This document shows, piece by piece, positions 27,136 to 35,943 of a stretch of DNA of 64,000 nt. The notes under the pieces were generated by a model. That model did not search any database. It was given only the letters and a program-made list of their open reading frames with translations, and was not told where the DNA came from. Source of the stretch: Streptomyces sp. NBC_01803 (GTDB taxonomy: Bacteria; Actinomycetota; Actinomycetes; Streptomycetales; Streptomycetaceae); contig NZ_CP109073.1 of assembly GCF_035917415.1 (NCBI RefSeq), positions 5,326,001-5,390,000 on the forward strand, read 5' to 3'. Both the position numbers and the translations under genes were made by a program. Position 1 is the first letter of the stretch; each line of letters begins with the position of its first letter.

Positions 27136-28398
27136 ATGGCCGGGGGCTATCTGGAGCTGCTGCGGGCACGCCATGTGGCGCGGCTGCTGACCGGCACGCT
27201 GGTCGGCCGTCTGCCCAACGCGACCGCGCCGCTGGCCATCGTCCTGTTCACCCGGGCGGAGGACGGCGGCTACTCGCTGGCCGGCGCGCTCGCCGCCGTC
27301 TACGGGCTGGCCACCGCCGTCGGCCAGCCGCTCCTGGGCCGCCTCGTGGACACCCGCGGGCAGCTCCGGGTGATCCTGCCCGCCGCCGTCGTCTCCGCGC
27401 TCGCGATGGCCCTGTTCGCCCTCGTGGGCACCGGACCGCTCCCGGTGGCCGTCACCGCCATCCTGGTCGCGGGCGTCGCCACACCGCCGCTGGAGGGCGG
27501 TCTGCGGGCCCTGTGGCCCAGCGTCCTGGACCGCGGCGACCGGGTGCACCGGGCCTACGCGCTGGACGCGGTGGCGCAGGAGGTCATGTTCGCGGCCGGA
27601 CCGCTGGCCGTGATGCTTCTCGTCGCCGTCCGCTCGGAGGCGGCGGCCCTGCTGGTGATCAACGCGCTCGGCGTCCTCGGCGCGCTCTCCGTCGTCGTCT
27701 CCCGCCCCTCCCGGCGCTGGCGCGGTGCCCCGCGCGCGGCCCACTGGCTGGGCGCGCTGCGCTCCCCGGGACTGCTCGCGCTGCTCGGCTGCTTCTTCTT
27801 CGTCGGCGCGGCCCTCGGCGCCATCTCCGTCGCCGCCGTGGCCTACGCGGACACGCACGGCGACGAGGCGGTGGCCGGCTACCTGCTCTCCGCGCTCGGC
27901 GTCGGCGCCCTGACCGGTGGGCTCTGGTACGGCGCGCGGCACTGGGGCGGGGAGCCGGAGCGGCGGCTGGTGTTCCTGGTGGCCGCCCTCGCCGCCGGCT
28001 ATCTGCCGCTGCTGTCCACGCCCGGCTCGGTGCCCGTGATGACCCTGCTCGCCGGAGTCTCCGGCCTGTTCCTCGCGCCCGCGCTGGCCTGCGCCTTCGT
28101 GGTCATCGACCGGCACGCCCCGGTCGGCACCGTCACCGAGGCGTTCTCCTGGCTGGTGACCACGTTCGGCGTCGGGGCCGCGGCCGGCACGGCCGCGGTC
28201 GGACCGGCTGTCGAATGGGGGCGCGACCCGGCGGGCTTCGCCGTGGCCGGGGTCGCCGGCGGGCTCGCCCTGCTGGTGCTGATCGCCACGCGCCGTGTTC
28301 TCGCTGCTCCCGGGCATGTGCCCGGCGAGGGGCCGGAATCGCGAAATGATCGAAACGCCGCACTCGAACCCGGTTTCAGAACCGGGCATCAGGCGTAA
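27136..28398 (+). CDS. MFS transporter
   Basis: A 420-residue major facilitator superfamily protein with about twelve hydrophobic segments. The loop after helix 2 has GRLVDTRGQLRVIL, an MFS motif A variant. Substrate and direction are not apparent; drug or sugar efflux-type members have similar sequences. The ATG at 27136 follows GGGGGTGAGG. It is divergent from the LacI regulator, and its last codons contain the putative promoter and a palindrome for pafA, whose start lies only 9 bases beyond the stop. Confidence 0.88.
   Translation: MAGGYLELLRARHVARLLTGTLVGRLPNATAPLAIVLFTRAEDGGYSLAGALAAVYGLATAVGQPLLGRLVDTRGQLRVILPAAVVSALAMALFALVGTGPLPVAVTAILVAGVATPPLEGGLRALWPSVLDRGDRVHRAYALDAVAQEVMFAAGPLAVMLLVAVRSEAAALLVINALGVLGALSVVVSRPSRRWRGAPRAAHWLGALRSPGLLALLGCFFFVGAALGAISVAAVAYADTHGDEAVAGYLLSALGVGALTGGLWYGARHWGGEPERRLVFLVAALAAGYLPLLSTPGSVPVMTLLAGVSGLFLAPALACAFVVIDRHAPVGTVTEAFSWLVTTFGVGAAAGTAAVGPAVEWGRDPAGFAVAGVAGGLALLVLIATRRVLAAPGHVPGEGPESRNDRNAALEPGFRTGHQA
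28369..28386. promoter_or_regulatory. Palindrome at the putative pafA promoter
   Basis: CCCGGTT-TCAG-AACCGGG is a perfect 7-bp inverted repeat. It overlaps TTTCAG (28374-28379), which lies 16 bases before TAATGT (28396-28401), a -10-like hexamer 6 bases before the pafA ATG. It is inside the 3' coding end of the MFS gene. Confidence 0.45.
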
Positions 28399-28407
28399 TG
28401 TTCACTC

Positions 28408-29769
28408 ATGGATCGCCGAATCTTCGGGCTTGAGAACGAGTACGGCGTCACCTGCACGTTCCGCGGACAGCGACGGCTGTCCCCGGACGAAGTGGCGCGG
28501 TATCTCTTCCGCCGTGTCGTGTCATGGGGTCGCAGCAGCAACGTGTTTCTGCGCAACGGCGCCCGGCTGTATCTGGACGTCGGCTCGCACCCCGAATACG
28601 CGACGCCCGAGTGTGACAACGTCACCGAGCTCATCACCCACGACAAGGCCGGTGAGCGCATTCTGGAGGGCCTGCTCGTCGACGCCGAGCGCAGGCTCCA
28701 CGAAGAGGGGATCGCCGGCGACGTCTACCTGTTCAAGAACAACACCGACTCCGCGGGCAACTCGTACGGCTGCCACGAGAACTATCTGGTGGCCCGGCAC
28801 GGCGAATTCTCCCGGCTCGCGGACGTGCTCATCCCGTTCCTCGTCACCCGACAGATGATCTGCGGCGCGGGCAAGGTCCTCCAGACCCCGCGCGGCGCGG
28901 TCTTCTGCGTCAGCCAGCGCGCCGAGCACATCTGGGAGGGCGTGAGCTCCGCGACCACCCGCTCGCGCCCCATCATCAACACCCGCGACGAGCCGCACGC
29001 CGACGCCGAGCGGTACCGCCGGCTGCACGTCATCGTCGGCGACTCGAACATGTCGGAGACGACCATGCTGCTCAAGGTCGGGGCCACCGACCTGGTGCTG
29101 CGCATGATCGAGGCCGGCACGGTCATGCGCGACCTCACGCTGGAGAACCCGATCCGGGCCATCCGCGAGGTCAGCCACGACATCACCGGCCAGCGCAAGG
29201 TGCGGCTCGCCACCGGGCGGGAGGCGTCGGCGCTGGAGATCCAGCAGGAGTACTACGAGAAGGCGCTCGACTTCTGCGAGCGCCGGGGCATGCGCACCGG
29301 GGTCACCGAGCAGGTCCTCGAGCTGTGGGGCCGGACCCTGGAGTCCATCCGGGCCCAGGAGCTGGACAAGATCAACACCGAGATCGACTGGGTCATGAAG
29401 TACCAGCTCATCGAGCGGTACCGGGCGAAGCACAACCTGACGATGTCGCACCCGAGGATCGCGCAGATAGACCTCGCCTACCACGACATCCACCGTCGCC
29501 GCGGGCTGTACTACCTGCTGGAGCGCAAGGGGCAGGCCCAGCGCGTGTGCAACGACCTGAAGATCTTCCAGGGCAAGTCGGTGCCCCCGCAGACCACCCG
29601 GGCCAGGCTCCGGGGCGACTTCATCCGCCGGGCGCAGGAGCAGCGGCGGGACTTCACGGTCGACTGGGTGCATCTCAAGCTGAACGACCAGGCGCAGCGC
29701 ACCGTGCTCTGCAAGGACCCCTTCCGGTCGGTGGACGAGCGGGTGGAGAAGCTGATCGCCGGCATGTGA
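28408..29769 (+). CDS. pafA: Pup-protein ligase
   Basis: PafA uses ATP to form an isopeptide bond between the C-terminal Glu of deamidated Pup and lysine side chains of target proteins. The 453-residue protein has the GS-like active site starting [10 protein letters not shown] with catalytic Glu9, then [18 protein letters not shown] and [20 protein letters not shown], and a C-terminal Pup-ligase domain. No ribosome site precedes the ATG; a -10 six bases upstream suggests a leaderless transcript. It is separated from prcBA by the LacI/MFS pair. Confidence 0.97.
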   Translation: MDRRIFGLENEYGVTCTFRGQRRLSPDEVARYLFRRVVSWGRSSNVFLRNGARLYLDVGSHPEYATPECDNVTELITHDKAGERILEGLLVDAERRLHEEGIAGDVYLFKNNTDSAGNSYGCHENYLVARHGEFSRLADVLIPFLVTRQMICGAGKVLQTPRGAVFCVSQRAEHIWEGVSSATTRSRPIINTRDEPHADAERYRRLHVIVGDSNMSETTMLLKVGATDLVLRMIEAGTVMRDLTLENPIRAIREVSHDITGQRKVRLATGREASALEIQQEYYEKALDFCERRGMRTGVTEQVLELWGRTLESIRAQELDKINTEIDWVMKYQLIERYRAKHNLTMSHPRIAQIDLAYHDIHRRRGLYYLLERKGQAQRVCNDLKIFQGKSVPPQTTRARLRGDFIRRAQEQRRDFTVDWVHLKLNDQAQRTVLCKDPFRSVDERVEKLIAGM

Positions 29770-29821
29770 CGGGTGGTGGGGCGACGCCGCCCGTCAGGTG
29801 GTGCGGGGGAGGCCGTAGGGT

Positions 29822-29848
29822 GGGGCGGGACCAGCGGGGTCCCGCCCC
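29822..29848 (+). terminator. Hairpin between pafA and the FKBP lipoprotein
   Basis: An 11-bp stem GGGGCGGGACC/GGTCCCGCCCC with a 5-base loop, 52 bases past pafA. A TAGGGT hexamer (29816-29821) directly precedes it, so it could be in the leader of the next gene. Confidence 0.5.
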
Positions 29849-29875
29849 GGCCGTGCCTACCGCCAAGTTGGACTG

Positions 29876-30865
29876 ATGATCCTCACCAAACGAGCGCGCC
29901 GCATCGTCGCGGTGCTGACCGTTCCCGCCTTCCTGGTGGGCGCCGCCGCCTGCGGTTCCGATGATTCCGACTCCCCGTCCGCCGACGAGCCGGTGGCCGC
30001 CGTGTCGGGCGAGCCCGGCCGGCCGCCGGAGATCTCGGTCGAGGGCGACGCCGCATTCGGTGAGGAGACCGTGACCGACGTCCTCACCGAGGGAGACGGC
30101 GCCAAGGTGGCCGAGGGGGACTTCGTCCGCCTCGACGTCGTCGGGCGCGTCGCCAACGCCGATCTGGAGCTGGTCAACACCTGGCCCGACGAGGGCGCCG
30201 AGGGCGACACCCCCCGCCAGCAGTACGTCGTCCAGCCGGGTGTGGAGTCGACCCTGCCGCAGACCGCGACCGAGTCGCTGGTCGGCAAGAAGGTGGGCAG
30301 CCGCGTCCTCGTCGAGGGACGGGTCAGCGAGATGCTCGGCGCGGGCGCCGAGCAGGCCGGGATCCCGGCGGACGACGGCGTGGTCTGGGTCTTCGACATC
30401 GCCGCCACCGCCGCCGTCGACCCGCAGGGCGAGGCCCAGGGCGAGCAGGCCGCCACCGAGGAGGGCCTGCCCGAGGTGGAGGCGCCCAGCGGGGAGCCGG
30501 CCACGATCACCATCCCGGAGGGCGAGGACCCGCCGGCGGAGCTCCAGGAGCAGGTGCTGATCGAGGGCGACGGCGCCGAGGTCGAAGCCGGTCAGGGCCT
30601 GGTCGCCCAGTACACCGGCGTTCTGTGGGACGGTGGCGAGAAGTTCGACTCCTCCTGGGACCGGGGGATGGCCTCCGGCTTCCAGATCGGCACCGGTTCG
30701 GTCGTCCAGGGCTGGGACCAGGGCCTGGTCGGCAAGCACGTGGGCGACCGGGTGCTGCTGGTCATCCCGCCCGACCTGGGCTACGGCCCGGAGGAGCAGG
30801 CCGGCGGCGCCATCCCGGGGGACTCCACCCTGGTCTTCGTCGTCGACATCGTCGGCACCGTCTGA
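29876..30865 (+). CDS. FKBP-type peptidyl-prolyl isomerase lipoprotein (tandem domain)
   Basis: A 329-residue secreted protein. The N-terminus has basic residues, a hydrophobic stretch and a lipobox-like VGAAAC with Cys26, followed by a Ser/Asp linker. Residues 60-180 look like a degenerate FKBP domain, lacking most active-site aromatics; residues 225-329 are a complete FKBP domain with QYTGVLWDGGEKFDSSWDRG, VQGWDQGL and IPPDLGYG. It should catalyse proline isomerisation in exported proteins. The next gene encodes a cytoplasmic single-domain FKBP, so the two probably arose by duplication. Confidence 0.92.
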   Translation: MILTKRARRIVAVLTVPAFLVGAAACGSDDSDSPSADEPVAAVSGEPGRPPEISVEGDAAFGEETVTDVLTEGDGAKVAEGDFVRLDVVGRVANADLELVNTWPDEGAEGDTPRQQYVVQPGVESTLPQTATESLVGKKVGSRVLVEGRVSEMLGAGAEQAGIPADDGVVWVFDIAATAAVDPQGEAQGEQAATEEGLPEVEAPSGEPATITIPEGEDPPAELQEQVLIEGDGAEVEAGQGLVAQYTGVLWDGGEKFDSSWDRGMASGFQIGTGSVVQGWDQGLVGKHVGDRVLLVIPPDLGYGPEEQAGGAIPGDSTLVFVVDIVGTV

Positions 30866-30913
30866 GGCCGCGCGGCGGCCCGTTCACAGCGATCGTCACA
30901 GGAGAGTTTTCAA

Positions 30914-31288
30914 GTGAGCATCGACAAGCCCGAGATCGACTTCCCCGGTGGCGAGCCGCCGGCCGACCTCGAGATCAAGGACATCTGGGAGGGCGAGGGC
31001 CCGGTCGCCCAGGCCGGGGCGCAGGTCTCCGTGCACTACGTGGGCGTCTCCTTCAGCAGCGGCGAGGAGTTCGACGCCAGCTGGAACCGCGGCACCCCGC
31101 TCCGCTTCCAGCTCGGCGCCGGTCAGGTCATCCCCGGTTGGGACCAGGGCGTGCAGGGGATGCGGGTCGGCGGTCGGCGACAGCTGACCATCCCGCCGCA
31201 CCTGGCCTACGGTGACGCCGGAGCCGGCGGCGGTCTGATCAAGCCGGGCGAGACCCTTATCTTCGTCTGCGATCTGGTCTCGGCCTGA
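30914..31288 (+). CDS. FKBP-type peptidyl-prolyl cis-trans isomerase, cytoplasmic
   Basis: A 124-residue single FKBP domain without a signal peptide. The family signature is intact: VHYVGVSFSSGEEFDASWNRG, VIPGWDQGVQGM and IPPHLAYGDAGAGG, which form the hydrophobic pocket that also binds FK506 or rapamycin. The start is GTG with AGGAGAG upstream. It lies 48 bases after the FKBP lipoprotein and is followed by a strong hairpin before pafB. Confidence 0.95.
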   Translation: MSIDKPEIDFPGGEPPADLEIKDIWEGEGPVAQAGAQVSVHYVGVSFSSGEEFDASWNRGTPLRFQLGAGQVIPGWDQGVQGMRVGGRRQLTIPPHLAYGDAGAGGGLIKPGETLIFVCDLVSA

Positions 31289-31303
31289 TCCGAACAGGCG
31301 GTA

Positions 31304-31338
31304 CGGTGGGCCCATCCCCCTGTGGGATGGGCCCACCG
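31304..31338 (+). terminator. Strong hairpin between FKBP gene and pafB
   Basis: A perfect 15-bp stem (31304-31318 with 31324-31338) around a 5-base loop, 16 bases after the FKBP stop. No T-run. Confidence 0.7.
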
Positions 31339-31380
31339 CGCTCACGTGGTCGGGGAGTTGTGGAGGGAGGTGACGCGCCG

Positions 31381-32334
31381 ATGGCGATCGCCAAGGCGGA
31401 GCGGCTGATGAATCTCGCCCTGTGCCTGCTGGGCACCGGCCGCCCGCTGAGCAAGCGGGAGCTGCGGACCTCTATCGAGGCGTACATCGAGGTCGCCTCC
31501 GAGGACGCCTTCAACCGGATGTTCGAGCGCGACAAGGACGATCTGCGCGAGCTCGGCATGGTGATCGAGACCGTCGAGAGCGTCGACGGCGATGTCGGCT
31601 ATGTCGCCCGCCGCGACCGCAACCAGCTTCCGCCCGTCACCCTCGACGCCGAGGAGGCCGCCGCGCTCGGCCTGGCAGCCCGGGTCTGGCAGCAGGCCAG
31701 GCTCGCCGGCGCCGCCAGCGGCGCCCTCCAGAAGCTGCGGGCCGCGGGCATGCCGCTGGCCGAGGAGGAGCAGGAGAGCTACAGCGCCCTGGAGCCCCGG
31801 GTGCCGGCCGGCGAGGCGGCGTTCGAGCCCCTGATGATCGCCTGCCGCGACCGGCGGCCCGTCACCTTCGCCTACCGCAAGTCCAACGCCGTCCGCGCCG
31901 ACACCCGGCAGGTCGAGCCCTGGGCCCTGGAGTGCTGGCGCGGCCACTGGTACCTGGCCGGATACGACCGCGACCGCGGCGCCGCGCGCGTCTTCCGGCT
32001 CTCCCGGATCGCCGGCCGCGTCCGGTCGCGCTCCGGCGCCTTCAGTGCCCGGGTCCCCGACCAGGTCGCCCTCCGGGAGAGTGTCGCCCGGTGGGCCGGG
32101 GAACACGCCACGGGCCAGGCGCGGATCAGGCTGCGCGCCGGCTCGGGATACCCGCTGCGCGCCCGCGCGACCCGGATCACCGGTGTGGACGCCGACTGGG
32201 ACGAGCTGGAGATCCCCTACGGGCACGGACTCGACGCCTGGCTCGCGGAGTTCGGCCCGGACGTGCTCGTGCTGGACCCCGCCGAGCTGCGGGCGGACGT
32301 GGTGGACCGGCTGCGCGCGGTCGCCAAGGGCTGA
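31381..32334 (+). CDS. pafB: WYL-domain transcriptional regulator PafB
   Basis: A 317-residue member of the WYL family: N-terminal winged helix (residues 1-75, with KRELRTSIEAYIEV), WYL domain around 145-215 (ALECWRGHWYLAGYDRDRGAARVFRLSRI) and the WCX extension. PafB and PafC form a heterodimer that activates the RecA-independent DNA-damage response in mycobacteria; the WYL domains sense single-stranded DNA. The ATG follows GGAGGGAGGTG. It is in an operon with pafC 28 bases on. The link to the proteasome is historical and positional. Confidence 0.94.
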   Translation: MAIAKAERLMNLALCLLGTGRPLSKRELRTSIEAYIEVASEDAFNRMFERDKDDLRELGMVIETVESVDGDVGYVARRDRNQLPPVTLDAEEAAALGLAARVWQQARLAGAASGALQKLRAAGMPLAEEEQESYSALEPRVPAGEAAFEPLMIACRDRRPVTFAYRKSNAVRADTRQVEPWALECWRGHWYLAGYDRDRGAARVFRLSRIAGRVRSRSGAFSARVPDQVALRESVARWAGEHATGQARIRLRAGSGYPLRARATRITGVDADWDELEIPYGHGLDAWLAEFGPDVLVLDPAELRADVVDRLRAVAKG

Positions 32335-32362
32335 GCGGGCCGGGAAGGGGAGAGGAGCGGAC

Positions 32363-33331
32363 ATGGCGACCACGGCCATCGACAGGACGCGGCGCATGCT
32401 GTCGCTCGTGACGTATCTGCGTGAGCGCCCCGGCGCCCGGGTCGACGAGGTGGCGCGGGCCTTCGGGATCTCCGAGGACGAGCTGATCTCCGACCTCAAC
32501 GTGCTGCCCATGTGCGGCACCAGCTTCCGCGGCGGCGATCTGCTCGACATCGACACCGACGGCGAGCACATCTGGTGGCACAACGCGGACGCCGTCGGCT
32601 CCGGCACCGGCCAGCCGCTGCGGCTCGCCGCCGACGAGGCGACCGCCCTGCTGGTCGCCGCCCGCGCGGTGGCGACCCTGCCCGGACTGCGGGACGGCGA
32701 CAAGGAAGCGCTGCTGCGGGCCACGGCCAAGCTGGAGGCGGCGGCCGGGGAGAGCGCGGGGGCCAGCTCCCGCCTGTCGGTCACCTTCGAGGCCGAGGGT
32801 GGGGTCTTCGCCGTCGTCGACCGTGCCATCACCGAGCGCCGCCGGCTGCTCATCCGCTACTACTCGCCGGGCCGCGACGAGCTGACCGATCGGGAGATCG
32901 ACCCGATCCGGCTCTTCGTCCTGGGCCACACCTACGTCGAGGCGTGGTGCCGCCGGACGGAGGCTCGGCGCACGTTCCGGCTGGACCGCGTGGCCCGCAT
33001 CGAGCTACTGGAGACCCCGGCCGACCCGCCGCCCGTCGAGCCGCGCGACCTGAGCGAGGGGCTGGTGCAGCCGGCCCCCACGGACCCGGAGGTCGTGATC
33101 GAGGTGGGTCCCGGCGGCCGGTGGGTCGCGGAGTACTATCCGCACGACACGGCCGAGGAGCTGCCCGACGGCGGGCTGCGGGTGACGCTGCGCACCCCGG
33201 ACCCGGCCACGCTGCGCCGCCTGGCGCTGCGGCTCGGCGGGGACGGCCGGATCGTCTCCCCGCCGGAGCTGGCCGACAGCGCCCGGGCGGCGGCCCGCGC
33301 CGCCCTGGATCTGTACGAGGAGATCGTCTAG
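32363..33331 (+). CDS. pafC: WYL-domain transcriptional regulator PafC
   Basis: A 322-residue paralogue of PafB with the same layout: winged helix (RTRRMLSLVTYLRERPGARVDEVARAFG), WYL domain near 155-215 (RRLLIRYYSPGRDE, RLFVLGHTYVEAWCRRTEARRTFRLDRV) and C-terminal WCX part. It acts with PafB as an activator of DNA-repair genes. The start has GGGGAGAGGAG upstream. The small membrane protein and tatA follow. Confidence 0.93.
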   Translation: MATTAIDRTRRMLSLVTYLRERPGARVDEVARAFGISEDELISDLNVLPMCGTSFRGGDLLDIDTDGEHIWWHNADAVGSGTGQPLRLAADEATALLVAARAVATLPGLRDGDKEALLRATAKLEAAAGESAGASSRLSVTFEAEGGVFAVVDRAITERRRLLIRYYSPGRDELTDREIDPIRLFVLGHTYVEAWCRRTEARRTFRLDRVARIELLETPADPPPVEPRDLSEGLVQPAPTDPEVVIEVGPGGRWVAEYYPHDTAEELPDGGLRVTLRTPDPATLRRLALRLGGDGRIVSPPELADSARAAARAALDLYEEIV

Positions 33332-33333
33332 CG

Positions 33334-33561
33334 ATGTTCTGGCCCATGTTCCAGCTCGCCCTCGCCTTCTGCGGGGTCGCGGTCCTCGCGGTCCTCGCGG
33401 TGCTCGTCGGCGTCGAGGTCCGCCGGTTCACGCGGGCGGTCGGCGACAGCTCCGAGCGGATCAGCCGGGCCGTGGACGAGCTCGAACGGTCCGCCGCGCC
33501 GCTGGCCACCCGGGGGGGCGCCGTGCGCCGTTCGTACGGCGGGCAGAGCGAGGGAGAATAG
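33334..33561 (+). CDS. Small membrane protein of unknown function
   Basis: A 75-residue protein starting 2 bases after the pafC stop. Residues 5-27 form one transmembrane helix (LALAFCGVAVLAVLAVLVGVEV), followed by an amphipathic, charged helix with heptad spacing (SSERISRAVDELERSA), which recalls DUF948-like proteins. Position between pafC and tatA is, to my memory, conserved in streptomycetes. Function unknown; the tight spacing suggests translational coupling to pafC. Confidence 0.7.
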   Translation: MFWPMFQLALAFCGVAVLAVLAVLVGVEVRRFTRAVGDSSERISRAVDELERSAAPLATRGGAVRRSYGGQSEGE

Positions 33562-33576
33562 GCGGACGCTCGGCCA

Positions 33577-33607
33577 TTGCCCCATGTTCATCGTCGCGCG
33601 TTAAAAT
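33577..33607 (+). promoter_or_regulatory. Candidate tatA promoter
   Basis: TTGCCC (33577-33582) and TAAAAT (33602-33607) are 19 bases apart in a short AT-richer patch that stands out in this sequence, 84 bases before the tatA start. Confidence 0.4.
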
Positions 33608-33690
33608 TGCAGCTCGTGCGGCCGGCCGGGGAACATCCGGGGGTCCGCGCGGTGGACAGATCACTCCCGATCAGAGACTGGACGGACGAT

Positions 33691-33960
33691 ATGGGCTCGC
33701 TTTCCGCATGGCACATCCTCCTCGTCGCCCTTGTCGTCGTGGTCGTCTTCGGCTCCAAGCGCCTGCCGGACACCGCCCGCTCGCTCGGCAAGTCGATGCG
33801 CATCATCAAGAGCGAGGCTTCCGCGCTGAAGACCGACAAGACCCCCGCAGACGCGGACGGCTCCGCGCCGGGCACCGCGCCCCGGACCATCGAGCCCGCC
33901 GTGGGCGACACGACCGCCGCGCGTCCGGTGGACGAGCCCAAGGGCACGACGCAGGGCTGA
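33691..33960 (+). CDS. tatA: Twin-arginine translocase subunit TatA
   Basis: An 89-residue TatA: short N-terminus, one transmembrane helix (residues 7-20, HILLVALVVVVVFG), the hinge FGSKRLPD, an amphipathic helix (TARSLGKSMRIIKSE) and an acidic flexible tail. TatA oligomers form the pathway for folded proteins with RR signal peptides. GGACGGA lies before the ATG at 33691. tatC follows after 72 bases, as in most actinomycetes. Confidence 0.96.
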   Translation: MGSLSAWHILLVALVVVVVFGSKRLPDTARSLGKSMRIIKSEASALKTDKTPADADGSAPGTAPRTIEPAVGDTTAARPVDEPKGTTQG

Positions 33961-34032
33961 CGTACTGTCGTGCCAGCAGTGAGACCGGGTGGTCGGCGTC
34001 GTTCCGGCCCCCCTACGAGATGAGGACGAGGG

Positions 34033-34962
34033 GTGCCCAAGGCCGCGCGCAAGAAGGAGAAGGACCCCGAGGGGCGGATGCCCCTCACCGAGCATCTGCG
34101 TGAGCTGCGCAACCGGCTCGGGGTGTCGATGGCGGCGATCCTCGCCGTCACGATCGTCGCGCTGTTCTTCGCCCAGGACATCATGGACGTCCTCACCGCG
34201 CCGCTGCCGGAGTGCGATGAGGTCAACGACACCCGGGGCGCCGTCGAGCGCTGCGCCCGGCTCACGCAGAACGGCCTGACCGCGCCGTTCGCCACTTACT
34301 TCCGGGTCTCCCTGCTGGTCGGTCTGATCGCGGCCTCCCCGATCTGGCTCTACCAGTTCTGGGCGTTCATCGCGCCCGGGCTGCACAGGCACGAGAAGAA
34401 GTACACCAGCGCCGTCGTCGGCTTCGGCGTGCCGCTGTTCCTGACCGGTGTCTACTTCGCGTACTGGCTGCTGCCGCGGGCCATTCCCGTGCTGCTGAGC
34501 TTCAGCGCCGAGGACGCGGAGAATCTCGTCACCGTCGAGGAGCTGCTGGACCTCACCGTCCGGATGGCCCTCGCCTTCGGCCTCTCCTTCGAGCTCCCGC
34601 TGCTGCTCGTGATGCTGAACTTCGGCGGCATCCTCTCCGGCAAGCGCATGCTGAGCTGGTGGCGCTGGATGGTGGTCGGCATCGCCGTCTTCGCCGCCGC
34701 CATCACCCCGACCGACCTGCTGTCGATGGTCGCGCTCCAGGTGCCGGTCACCGGGCTGTACTTCCTGGCCTGCGGTATCTCCATCCTGAACGACCGGCGC
34801 CGGGAGCGGGCGGACCCCGACGCGGAGCTGGGCGATGACGAGGCGTCCGCCCTGGACCTGACCCCGGTCCCCGTCGAGCCGGTCGAGCCCGTGGAGCGGG
34901 TCGGCGCGGCCGGACCGGACGACGGCCCCGCGCGGGTCAACGGCTTCGACGACGCGACGTGA
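34033..34962 (+). CDS. tatC: Twin-arginine translocase subunit TatC
   Basis: A 309-residue TatC, the receptor for twin-arginine signal peptides. The N-terminal motif MPLTEHLRELRNRL, the FxxP-type loop SPIWLYQFWAFIAPGLHRHEKKY and TPTDLLSMVALQVP are all present, with six hydrophobic segments. The last 50 residues are an acidic, Pro/Val-rich cytoplasmic tail. The start is GTG behind GAGGACGAGGG. It follows tatA and precedes the broken kinase gene by 16 bases. Confidence 0.96.
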   Translation: MPKAARKKEKDPEGRMPLTEHLRELRNRLGVSMAAILAVTIVALFFAQDIMDVLTAPLPECDEVNDTRGAVERCARLTQNGLTAPFATYFRVSLLVGLIAASPIWLYQFWAFIAPGLHRHEKKYTSAVVGFGVPLFLTGVYFAYWLLPRAIPVLLSFSAEDAENLVTVEELLDLTVRMALAFGLSFELPLLLVMLNFGGILSGKRMLSWWRWMVVGIAVFAAAITPTDLLSMVALQVPVTGLYFLACGISILNDRRRERADPDAELGDDEASALDLTPVPVEPVEPVERVGAAGPDDGPARVNGFDDAT

Positions 34963-34978
34963 CCCGGCCGGGGCGCGC

Positions 34979-35897
34979 GTGAGCGCTGAGGTCACCGGGC
35001 TGATCAATCCCGGAGCGGGCCGGGGCAAGGGTGCCCGCGCGGCGCTGTCCGCGGCCCGGGTGCCGCGCGACGCCGGGTTCCTGGTGCGCGCGGTCGTCGG
35101 CGAGGACGCGGCCGACGCGCCGCGCCGGGTCCGGTCGGCCGTCGACCGGGGCACCGGGGCCGTGGTGGCGGTGGGCGGCGACGGTCTCGGCTCCCTCGCC
35201 CTGGGAGCGGTCGCGGGCACCGGCACCCCGCTGGCCATCGTCGCCGCCGGCACCGGGAACGACACGGCCCGCGGCTCAACGACACGGCCCGCGGCTGTGG
35301 GCCGCCCACCCGCGACCCGCGCGTCGCCGCGGCGCTGATCGCCGCCGCCCTGGAGGCGGGGCAGATCCGGCGCGTGACGCCGGGCGGGTCGGCGACGCCT
35401 GGTTCGGCAGCGTGCTGGCGGCCGGGTTCGACTCGCGGGTGAACGACCGGGGCAACCGGACGCGGTGGCCGCGCGGCCCGCGGCGCTACGACCTCGCCGT
35501 GCTCGCCGTGCTGGCCGCGTTGCGGCCGATGCCCTTCCGGCTCCGGCTCGACGGCGGCCCGTGGCGGGAGATCGAGGCCACCCTGATCGCGGTGGGCAAC
35601 GGCGCCAGCTGCTACGGCGGCGGCATGCGGATCCGCGCCGGTGCCCGGGTGGACGACGGGCTGTCCACCGTCACCGTGGTGGGCGACGTCAGCCGGACCA
35701 CGCTGCCGCGTGTCTTCCCCCGGGTCCACCGGGGCACCCACCTGGCCCACCCGGCGGTGTCGGTGCGGGAGGCGGCCCGGCTGGAGATCGACGCTCCCGC
35801 GTCACCGGATACGGACGGCGAACCCCTGGGCCCGCTGCCGCTGACCGCCGCGTGCGTGGCCGGCGCCGTCCGGCCGCTGGCACCCGTCGACGCGTAA
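34979..35897 (+). pseudogene. Diacylglycerol-kinase-like gene with two frameshifts
   Basis: The coding sequence of a DAGK_cat (DagK/YegS-like lipid kinase) protein is spread over three frames. Frame one runs from GTG 34979 through VGGDG to GTGNDTARG; an exact 19-of-20-base tandem duplication (35258-35277 and 35278-35296) then shifts the frame; after RRV near 35373 one base is missing and a third frame continues AGRVGDAWFG...GFDSRVNDRGNR to the stop at 35897. Removing 20 bases and adding one restores a single protein of about 300 residues. The catalytic GGDGT is GGDGL here. It is either a recent pseudogene or an assembly error. It lies between tatC and the helicase, in the same direction. Confidence 0.85.
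35258..35296 (+). repeat. 20-bp tandem duplication inside the kinase pseudogene
   Basis: AACGACACGGCCCGCGGCTC is directly repeated; the second copy lacks only the last base match. It duplicates the codons for NDTARG and shifts the reading frame by two. Confidence 0.95.
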
Positions 35898-35927
35898 AGT
35901 TCACGCCGCCGTCCTGGGCGGGGCCGG

Positions 35928-35933
35928 TAGGCT
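35928..35933 (+). promoter_or_regulatory. -10 element upstream of the helicase
   Basis: TAGGCT ends 10 bases before the helicase ATG, which has no ribosome-binding site, so the transcript probably has no or almost no leader. Confidence 0.45.
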
Positions 35934-35943
35934 CGTAAGCACA

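Noticed and set aside
28408..29769. Second dop instead of pafA
   Set aside because: Lacks the Dop-specific loop and has the PafA-type length and start (LENEYG); dop is already present at 22112-23623.
34979..35338. Short intact hypothetical gene after tatC
   Set aside because: Its sequence is the N-terminal part of a DAGK-like kinase that continues in two other frames, so it is a fragment of a pseudogene.
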